From contig NZ_VJNA01000018.1 of NCBI RefSeq assembly GCF_007556585.1, positions 1-55,415 of the forward strand: a DNA stretch of 55,415 bases, read 5' to 3'. The notes beneath the pieces are model-generated. The model had not been told where the DNA came from. It worked only from the letters and a program-made list of their open reading frames with translations, and did no database searches. A program made the position numbers and the translations under genes. The DNA is from Tepidimonas aquatica. GTDB taxonomy: Bacteria; Pseudomonadota; Gammaproteobacteria; Burkholderiales; Burkholderiaceae_C. Numbering within the stretch: position 1 is the first letter of the stretch; every line of letters starts with the position of its first letter. Shown in pieces: positions 48,764 to 55,415 of this stretch.

Positions 48764-50051
48764 CGTGCTCGGCCTCCGGGTCGGTGGCTTCCAGCTCGTA
48801 GGCTGCGGCCAGCATGGCCAGCCGCGCCACCACACCGTACATGTAAAAGCGGTTCGGCACACTGGCCCCCGGTTTGCTGCCAGGCTGCGGCTGCAGCGCG
48901 CTTTTTTCGAACGCCAGCGGCACGAAGCTGGCCCCGGGGGCGTTGAGGTTTTCGTCGACGCCGCGCTCGGCGTGCACGCGGTAAAACCCCCCAACCACGT
49001 AGCGGTCCATCATGTACACCACCGGCTCGGCCACGGCGTCGTGGATACGTTCGTGCGTCATGACGCCCTCCTGGATGATGACGTCGCTGACCTGTTGGCC
49101 GTCCTTGATGACGTTCATTTTGTTCTTGGTGCGGCGGTTGAGGTTGCTCAGTTCCGCGGCGTCGCGCACCATCATCACCCCCATGCCGTAGGTGCCGTTG
49201 TCGGCCTTGACGACGACAAAGGGCCGCTCCTGGATGCCGTACTCCTTGTACTTGCGGCGGATTTTGGTCAGCAGCGCGTCGACGTTGGTTTGCAGGCACT
49301 CCAACCCCGTGCCTTCGGCAAAGTTGACCTGGCCGCAGTGCGCGAACATGGGGTTGATCAGCCACGGGTCGATGCCGACCAACTTGCCAAAGCGCTTGGC
49401 AACCTCCTCGTAAGCGCGGAAGTGGTTGCTCTTGCGCCGCACGTGCCAGCCCGCGTGCAGCGGGGGCAGCACGTACTGCTCGTGCAGGTCCTCCAGCATG
49501 CCCGGCACGCCAGCGCTGAGGTCGTTGTTGAGCAGAATGGTGCACGGGTCGAAGTGCTTCAGGCCAATGCGGCGCCCCTGGCGGATGATGGGCTCCAGCA
49601 CGATGCGCTCGCCGTTGGGCAGGACGATCGGCGTGGGTTCCTTGACCTCGGGGTTGAGCGAGCCGATGCGCACGTTGAGCCCGGCCGAGTAAAAAATGCG
49701 CTGCAGCTGCGCCACATTCATCAGGTAAAACGTGTTGCGGGTGTGGTTTTCCGGCACCAACAACAGGTTTTTGGCCTCGGGGCAGATTTTTTCGATCGCC
49801 GCCATGGCCGCCTGCACGGCCAGCGGCAGCATTTCGTTGGTCAGGTTGTTCCAGCCGCCGGGAAACAGGTTGGTGTCCACCGGGGCCAGTTTGAAGCCAG
49901 CGTTGCGGATGTCCACCGAGGTGTAAAACGGCGGCGTGTGCTCCATCCATTCCAGGCGAAACCAACGCTCAATGACCGGGGTGGACTCGAGAATGCGCTG
50001 CTCCAGCTCGTTGATGGGGCCGGTCAGTGCGGTGACGAGGTGCGGAACCAT
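48756..50051 (-). CDS. gshA: Glutamate-cysteine ligase, proteobacterial (GshA, PF08886-type)
   Basis: A 431-residue ligase making gamma-glutamylcysteine. It belongs to the betaproteobacterial family unrelated in length to E. coli GshA: FRLEWMEHTPPFYTSVDIRN, KLAPVDTNLFPGGWNNLTNE, RRKSNHFRAYEEVAKRFGKL and VKADNGTYGMGVMMVRDA are its conserved blocks. ATG 50051 has AGGAGG about 9 nt upstream. It is the first gene of gshA-gshB-vanZ; TACAAT about 60 nt upstream is a likely -10. Confidence 0.95.
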   Translation of the reverse strand: MVPHLVTALTGPINELEQRILESTPVIERWFRLEWMEHTPPFYTSVDIRNAGFKLAPVDTNLFPGGWNNLTNEMLPLAVQAAMAAIEKICPEAKNLLLVPENHTRNTFYLMNVAQLQRIFYSAGLNVRIGSLNPEVKEPTPIVLPNGERIVLEPIIRQGRRIGLKHFDPCTILLNNDLSAGVPGMLEDLHEQYVLPPLHAGWHVRRKSNHFRAYEEVAKRFGKLVGIDPWLINPMFAHCGQVNFAEGTGLECLQTNVDALLTKIRRKYKEYGIQERPFVVVKADNGTYGMGVMMVRDAAELSNLNRRTKNKMNVIKDGQQVSDVIIQEGVMTHERIHDAVAEPVVYMMDRYVVGGFYRVHAERGVDENLNAPGASFVPLAFEKSALQPQPGSKPGASVPNRFYMYGVVARLAMLAAAYELEATDPEAEHDA

Positions 50052-50191
50052 GGGGGGGTGTCCTCCTGCGCGTTGTGGATGCCCAGGCGCAAGCAAGGGC
50101 GCGATGGGCTGCATTGTAGAAAGCTCCCCGCCCCGCGGAAGCCCCAGCCGGCGGCGTTGTCGCCAACCGCTATGCGCTATAACAGCGCCCC

Positions 50192-50986
50192 GTGAACCGC
50201 AACCTATGGCTGCTGGCCGCCGCGCAAGGCCTGTTTCTAACCAACAACGTGGTGTTTATCGCCATCAACGGGCTGGTGGGCCTGCAGCTGGCGCCGGTGG
50301 GCTGGATGGCCACGCTACCGGTGATGGGCTACGTGGTCGGTGGCGCGCTGTCCACCGGTTGGGTGGCACGCGCCCAGGCACGCTGGGGCCGCCAGCGCGC
50401 GTTCCAGTTCGGGCTGCTGGTGGCGCTGGGTTCGGCCTTGCTGGCGGCCCGGGCGGTGTAGCTGGGCAGTTTTGCGCTGCTGGTGGCCGCCACCGTGGTG
50501 GCTGGTTACTACAGTGCCAACGGGCAGCTGTACCGCTTCGCCGCCGGCGAACTGGCCGCCCCGAGTGAACGCGAGAAGGCCGTCTCGCTGGTGCTGGCCG
50601 GGGGGCTGATCGGCGCTATCGCCGGCCCCAACCTGGCCAACCACACGCGCGACGTGCTGGGCGGGCCGTTTTTGGGCGCTTACCTGGCGCTGGCCGTGGT
50701 GGCGCTGTTCCTGCTGGGGGTAGGGTGGAATTTTCTGTTCACCGGCAGCACCACGCTGGCCATGCAGGCGTACCGCGCGGAGGAAAAAGACCGCGCCCAG
50801 GCGCTGATCAACTTCGGCGTGTTCGCCACGATGGCGCTGACTTCGTTTGCGTCGGGCGCGTTGGTGACGACGCAGGGGTGGTGGTGGCTCAACGTCGGCT
50901 CGACGGTGCCGGTGGCCGTGATAGCGGTGGCGTTGGCCGCGCTGGCGTGGCGGCAACGCACCGCGGCCGCAGGTTCGGGGACCTGA
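50192..50986 (+). pseudogene. MFS transporter broken by a stop codon and a large in-frame internal deletion
   Basis: From a GTG at 50192 the frame gives the N-terminal MFS helices (LWLLAAAQGLFLTNNVVFIA) and then meets TAG at 50459-50461 within LLAARAV*LGSFALLV. Beyond it the same frame continues with helices 4-6 (RFAAGELAAPSEREKAVSLV). It then passes from LALAVVALFLL directly to GVGWNFLFTGSTTLAMQAYR, which belongs to helix 10 of about 400-residue relatives. About 120 residues are missing. The total of 264 codons cannot form a 12-helix transporter. TATAAC 8 nt before the GTG is a likely -10. Confidence 0.8.
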
Positions 50987-51041
50987 ACAGCGGCATCCAG
51001 CCGACGGCACCACCCACCGCCCCGCACGGGCCGTGCCCGCA

Positions 51042-53222
51042 TCACGCGGGCGGTGCGGCGCCGATGATGGTGACACCAAATCCGGTTGGGGTTTCGCCCA
51101 GCGGCTGGGCGGGTTCCAGCGGCGCTGGCCGGCCAAAGTGGTAGCCCTGGAACAGCCGGCACCCCATCGCCCGCAGCACCTCGAACTGCTCGGCTGTCTC
51201 CACGCCTTCGGCCACCACCTCCATTTCCAGGCTCTGCGCCAGCTGCAGGATGGTGCACACGATGGCGGCGTCGTTGGGGTCGGTCAGCAGGTCGCGCACA
51301 AAGCTGCGGTCGATCTTGAGCTGCGTCAGCGGCAGGCGCTTCAGGTAGCTGAGCGACGAGTAGCCGGTACCGAAGTCGTCCAGCGCGAACTGGATGCCGA
51401 GGCCGGCGAGCGCCTCCATCTTCGCGATGGTGTCCTCCACGTCGTGCAGCAGCAGGCTTTCGGTCAGCTCCAGCTTCAGCCGGCGCGGGTCGGCGCCGGC
51501 GGCGTGCAGGGCCTGCCGCACGCTGTCGACGAAGTCCGGCTGGCGCAGCTGGCGGGCGCTGAGGTTGACCGCCAGCGTCCAGCCGGCGCGCGCCGGGTCG
51601 GCCGCCCAGCGCGCGAGCACCCGGCACGCCTCGCGCAGCACCCACTGGCCGATCGGCAGAATCAGCCCGGTCTGCTCCGCCACCGGGATGAACTCGGCCG
51701 GCGGCACCATGCCGCGCACCGGGTGGCGCCAGCGCAGCAGCGCCTCGTGCCCGCAGACCTGCGCGCGCACGTCGACGATCGGCTGGCCGAACAACAGCAG
51801 TTCGCCGTCGCGCAAGCCGTGGCGCAGCTCGCGCTGCAGCGTGGCGCGCTGCACGACGCGCGCCTGCATCGCCGGGTCGAAGAAGCGCACCGCGTTGCGC
51901 CCGGCGGCCTTGGAGTGGTACATCGCCAGGTCGGCACGGCCGAGGATGTCCTCCACCGTGTCGGTCTGGCCGCGAAACAGCGTGATGCCGATGCTGGGCG
52001 TGGCCTGCAGGTCGTGTCCGTCGATGACGGCCGGCCGCTCCAGCGCCTGGCGCAGCTTCTCGGCCACGTGCTGGGCGCGCCAGGCGGCCTGCTCCTCGTC
52101 CTCGCGCAAATCCTCCAGCAGCACGACGAATTCGTCGCCGCCCAGCCGGCCCACCATATCCTCGGCGCGCACGGACTCGCGCAGGCGCTGCGCCATCTCG
52201 CGCAGCAGCCCATCGCCCGCGGCGTGGCCGAACGCGTCGTTGATGTCCTTGAAGTTGTCCAGGTCGATGAAGCACAGCGCCGCCCACTGGCCGCTGCGCG
52301 CGCTGGAGGCCTGCGCCTGCACCACCCGGTCCTGGAACGAGCGCCGGTTGCACAAACCGGTCAGACCGTCGTAGTACGCCAGGCGCTCGATGGTCGCCTC
52401 GGCCTGTTTGCGCGCGGTGACGTCGCGGCCGATGCCGCGGTAGCCAACGAAGGTGCCGTGCGCGTCGAACACCGGCTCGCCGCTCAGGGCAAACCAATAG
52501 GTGCGCCCATCGGGCAGCACGCGCTGCACCTCGAAGTGGCGAAACGGCTCGCGCCGCTCGACCGCGTCGAGCAGCGGACGCCAGTCCTCGGGTCGCGGCC
52601 GGTTGGGCGCCGGCACATCCCACGGCCGCCGGCCGATAAACAACGGCGCGATGTCGCGCTCGCGCACCACGCGCCCCTCCAGCCGCGTGTAGCGGCCCTC
52701 GGTGTCCCACTCCCAGTACCAGTCGGCCGACAGCTCGGTCAGGCTGCGAAACCGCGCCTCGCTGTCGCGCAGCGCGGCCAGTGCCTGGGCATGCTTGGAA
52801 ACATCGGTGTAGATGCGCACCCACCCCCCACCGGGCAATGCGATCGTGGAGCCCTGCAGCGTGCGGCCACTGGCGGTGGTGTAGGAATAGACGTGCGGCT
52901 GGCCGCTGGTCTGCGTGGCGCGCAGGTGGTGCCAGACACGCCGCAGCAGGCGCTCCGGGTCGCCCTTCAGGTCGCCGCGCGCGGCCTGCCAGCGCACCAC
53001 CTCGTCGATGAGCGGGCCGCGCGCCATGAGGTCTTCAGGCAGCTCCAGCAGCGTCAGCACGCTGGCGTTGTACCCGATGATGTGACCCTGCGCATCGATC
53101 ACCACCAAGGCATGCTGCAGATGGTCCAGCAGCTCCGCCACCGACAGCCGGCCGGCGCGCGCGGCCTCGTCGGCGGCCGCACTGGCCATCCCGGGCAGGG
53201 TGGCGATGAAGTCGTCGGTCAT
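51042..53222 (-). CDS. PAS-GGDEF-EAL protein, bifunctional or sensory c-di-GMP enzyme
   Basis: A 726-residue soluble protein. Two PAS-type regions (about residues 25-140 and 150-280) are followed by a GGDEF domain with intact GGDEF and, five residues earlier, the RxxD inhibitory site (RAED), and a C-terminal EAL domain with intact HEALLRW, DDFGTGYSSLSYLK and VVAEGVET. Both synthesis and breakdown of c-di-GMP are possible; which prevails cannot be told. It follows the chemotaxis receptor gene by 19 nt, linking c-di-GMP with chemosensing. Confidence 0.93.
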   Translation of the reverse strand: MTDDFIATLPGMASAAADEAARAGRLSVAELLDHLQHALVVIDAQGHIIGYNASVLTLLELPEDLMARGPLIDEVVRWQAARGDLKGDPERLLRRVWHHLRATQTSGQPHVYSYTTASGRTLQGSTIALPGGGWVRIYTDVSKHAQALAALRDSEARFRSLTELSADWYWEWDTEGRYTRLEGRVVRERDIAPLFIGRRPWDVPAPNRPRPEDWRPLLDAVERREPFRHFEVQRVLPDGRTYWFALSGEPVFDAHGTFVGYRGIGRDVTARKQAEATIERLAYYDGLTGLCNRRSFQDRVVQAQASSARSGQWAALCFIDLDNFKDINDAFGHAAGDGLLREMAQRLRESVRAEDMVGRLGGDEFVVLLEDLREDEEQAAWRAQHVAEKLRQALERPAVIDGHDLQATPSIGITLFRGQTDTVEDILGRADLAMYHSKAAGRNAVRFFDPAMQARVVQRATLQRELRHGLRDGELLLFGQPIVDVRAQVCGHEALLRWRHPVRGMVPPAEFIPVAEQTGLILPIGQWVLREACRVLARWAADPARAGWTLAVNLSARQLRQPDFVDSVRQALHAAGADPRRLKLELTESLLLHDVEDTIAKMEALAGLGIQFALDDFGTGYSSLSYLKRLPLTQLKIDRSFVRDLLTDPNDAAIVCTILQLAQSLEMEVVAEGVETAEQFEVLRAMGCRLFQGYHFGRPAPLEPAQPLGETPTGFGVTIIGAAPPA

Positions 53223-53241
53223 CGCGCGCGGTCAGCCAGGG

Positions 53242-54734
53242 TCAGAAGGTTTCCCAGTCGCCGTCGTCGGCTGGCTTGGACGCAGGGGCCGCCACCGGCC
53301 GAGCCGGCGTCGATTGGGCCGGCCCGGCGGCCCCCTGCGCTGGGGTCGCCAAAGCGGCAGCCGGTCCGCTTGATGGCTTGGAGGCGGGAGCACTCAAACG
53401 GACAGCGGGTTTGGCGGCGTTGCCCACGGCCTTGGGTACCGGCCGCGCGGAAACGCTCCCCATCGCCTTGGACGTCGGCGCACGCGCCACCATCACCGTG
53501 GCATCGCTGGTATGAAAAAACGACACCAACTCCCGCAAGCGCTGCGCTTGATCGAGCAGGCTTTGGGCTGCGGCGGTGGCCTGCTCGGCCAGCGCCGCAT
53601 TCTGCTGTGTGGTCTGGTCCAACTGCCCCACTGCCGCATTGATCTGGGACAAGCCCTGCGCCTGCTGCTGGGTGGCGGCGGTGATCTCGCGGATGAAGGC
53701 GGACACCTGCTCGGCGTTGGCGACGATGTCGCGGATGGTGGCCCCGGCCGCATGCACCTGGGCCGTGCCCGTGCCCACCTGCACCACGCTGGCCTCGATG
53801 AGCGTCTTGATCTCCTGGCGGCCTGGGCGCTGCGTTGCGCGAGTTGCCGCACCTCGCCGGCCACGACGGCAAAACCGCGGCCGGCCTCGCCGGCGCGCGC
53901 CGCCTCCACCGCCGCGTTGAGCGCCAGGATGTTGGTCTGGAAGGCAATGCCGTCGATGACACCGATGATGTCGGCGATCTTGCGGCTGGCGGCCTGGATG
54001 CCGTCCATCGTCGCCACCACTTGGCCGACGGCCTCGCCACCGCGCTCGGCCACCTCGGCGTTGCGTCGCGCCAGTTCGATCGCGGCCTGCGCGGCCTCGC
54101 TGCTGGCCGCCACATGGCGGGTCAGCTCGTCGATGCTGGCGACCGTCTGGCGCAGGTGTTCGGCGGTTTGCTCGGTGCGCTGCGCCAGGTCCTGGCTGCC
54201 GCTGGCCACCGCTTCGGCGGTGGCGCGCAGCCGTGCGGCGGTTTCGTGCACGGCGCCCACGGTGCGCGCCAGCGACGCCTGCATGTCGGCCAGGCTGCGC
54301 ATCAGCTCGGCCAGTTCGTCCTGGCCTCGGGTGTCGGCACGGGTGGTCAGGTCGCCGCGCGCAATGGCCACGGCCAGCGCCTGCGCTTGCTGCACCGGGC
54401 GCACGATGCTGCGCATGTTGATCCAGGTGGTCGGCGCCACGACCGCCATGGCCACCAGCAGCGCCACCCCCAAGGCCCACAGGCTTTGCTGACGAATCTG
54501 TTCGCCGCGCTCGGTGAGTTGGATCATCTGCTGCGCAAACGCCTCGTCGCCGCCGTTGCCGGCAGCGGTCCAGGCCAGGGTCAAGGCTTCGTGCTGGGCG
54601 ATTTGCATGTGATGCACCGCCCACACGCCCACACCCGCCAGCGCCAGCAGCAGCACCAGCACCAGCACCACGGCAATGGCACCCAGCATGCGTGTGCGTA
54701 CGCGCCACGCTCGCATCCAATGGTTGCTGTTCAT
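53242..54734 (-). pseudogene. Methyl-accepting chemotaxis protein with a one-base frameshift
   Basis: The first 300 or so residues read from 54734: TM1 (about 16-40), a short periplasmic stretch of only about 45 residues, TM2 (about 84-105), HAMP, and the signalling hairpin tip [20 protein letters not shown]. At about 53820 the frame shifts; the rest ([20 protein letters not shown] onward, to DDGDWETF) is in the next frame. One extra C in GCCGCCAGG would restore QRSAQAAQEIKTLI. It may be a real recent mutation or a sequencing error. The sensor region is unusually short for a two-helix receptor. Confidence 0.8.
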
Positions 54735-54764
54735 CGTATGGCCTCGGAGGTAGGGGCTACTGTC

Positions 54765-55256
54765 TCAGGCGTCCATCAGGCCCATGTCGGGGCTGCTCAT
54801 CAGCGCCTCGATGTCCATCAGAATCAGCATGCGCTCCCCAACGCTGGCAATGCCGGTGATGAAGGCCGTGTCCACGGTGGTCGATGTCATCTCGGGCGCG
54901 GCGCGGATCTGGTCGCGCGGCAGCTCCAGCACGTCGGACACCGAATCGACAACGACGCCCACCACGCGCCCCTTGACGTTGAGCACGATGACGACGGTCA
55001 GGCCGTTGTACTCGACGCTGGGGCAGCCCAGCTTGATGCGCAGGTCCACCACCGGCACGATGACACCGCGTAGGTTGACCACGCCCAGCATGTGCCGCGG
55101 CGCGTTGGCGATGCGGGTGGGGTTTTCGTACGAGCGGATTTCCTGCACGCGCAGGATGTCGATGCCGTATTCCTCGGCGCCAAGGCGAAACGTCAAGTAC
55201 TCGGCGCTGTCGCGTGCGGCAGCGTCGTGGCTGTGCGCGGCGGCAATGGCGGTCAT
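54765..55256 (-). CDS. cheW: Chemotaxis coupling protein
   Basis: A 163-residue Che[21 protein letters not shown] and [20 protein letters not shown] are the hallmark beta-barrel segments, and [19 protein letters not shown] the second half. CheW links receptors to the kinase CheA, which is not in the window. The ATG at 55256 has GAGGAG 8 nt upstream and is preferred to the ATG at 55271. It is the first gene before the receptor and PAS-GGDEF-EAL genes. Confidence 0.94.
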   Translation of the reverse strand: MTAIAAAHSHDAAARDSAEYLTFRLGAEEYGIDILRVQEIRSYENPTRIANAPRHMLGVVNLRGVIVPVVDLRIKLGCPSVEYNGLTVVIVLNVKGRVVGVVVDSVSDVLELPRDQIRAAPEMTSTTVDTAFITGIASVGERMLILMDIEALMSSPDMGLMDA

Positions 55257-55283
55257 GGCAGCACTCCTCATCGGCCCAAAGCC

Positions 55284-55415
55284 CTAAGTGTCAGGTCCCG
55301 GACGATTGCGTGGCACTTTTATGAAAAGTTCCGGTTTTTCTTTGTACCATCTTTTCATGGCCTCGATGGGCGGGACATGTCCCAGGGCTTTCTGGGGGAT
55401 GTGGTGATTGTACAG
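55284..55415 (-). mobile_element. IS481-family transposase, C-terminal fragment (runs off the right edge)
   Basis: Forty-three residues on the minus strand, starting LYNHHIPQKALGHVPPIEAM and ending KVPRNRPGPDT before TAG at 55284. This is the C-terminus of IS481-type transposases (LYNHHLPQKALG-x-PxxAM…W…KPELF…PGPD). The codons are in frame and look undecayed, unlike the relics near 7.3 kb. The copy may be intact beyond the window. It lies just upstream of cheW, so the element could separate or supply the cheW promoter. Confidence 0.8.

Overview
The window is high-GC, gene-dense chromosomal DNA of a betaproteobacterium, most likely order Burkholderiales and close to Comamonadaceae. This is an inference. 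It rests on the codon bias, on the corC-lnt-glyQ-glyS-gmhB-plsC order, on the proteobacterial-type gshA followed by gshB, and on a leucine-catabolic operon that contains aceK and a beta-carbonic anhydrase. No tRNA, rRNA or CRISPR array was seen.

Layout. 1-300: N-terminus of a type I restriction-modification HsdM that runs off the left edge. 396-5860 (minus): liuB-liuC-liuD-liuE, the lower half of leucine/isovalerate degradation, with a divergent AraC-family regulator (5939-7057). 7058-7872: the only long stretch without an intact gene. It holds two decayed IS481-family transposase relics, a DUF4160 fragment and an IS-end-like sequence. 7873-12655: an AhpD-like protein, then a Trk potassium system (trkA plus two tandem trkH copies, one frameshifted). 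12780-19882 (minus): liuR-thioesterase-liuA-carbonic anhydrase-aceK-thiolase-acyl-CoA dehydrogenase, with two perfect LiuR-type palindromes. 19977-20930: a UbiA-family prenyltransferase. 20937-33724 (minus): a MacA/FtsX-type ABC exporter, a YgjP-like metallopeptidase, plsC, gmhB, glyS, glyQ, lnt, corC, an AAA ATPase with a possible PD-(D/E)XK nuclease domain, and a GNAT acetyltransferase. 33920-37034: fadD, a GGDEF relic and an MBL-fold hydrolase, followed by argC on the opposite strand. 38116-40199: sucCD with a terminator. 40303-47404: a PP2C phosphatase, pyrF divergent from a DHA2 MFS exporter, an SsuABC/TauABC-type importer, an SMR exporter and a YafJ-type amidotransferase. 47412-50051 (minus): gshA-gshB-vanZ. 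50192-50986: a decayed MFS gene. 51042-55256 (minus): cheW, a frameshifted methyl-accepting chemotaxis gene and a PAS-GGDEF-EAL protein. 55284-55415: C-terminus of an IS481-family transposase that runs off the right edge.

How the genes fit together. The two liu blocks give a full route from isovaleryl-CoA to acetoacetate plus acetyl-CoA. Carbonic anhydrase can supply bicarbonate to the biotin-dependent methylcrotonyl-CoA carboxylase, and AceK can steer the resulting acetyl-CoA at the isocitrate branch point.

Most notable signals: the LiuR palindromes; repeated -10-like hexamers placed 6-10 nt before start codons, suggesting leaderless transcripts; two genes that appear to have lost their cores by in-frame internal deletion; and single-base frameshifts in trkH2 and the chemotaxis receptor. 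I found no convincing wholly new multi-gene system.
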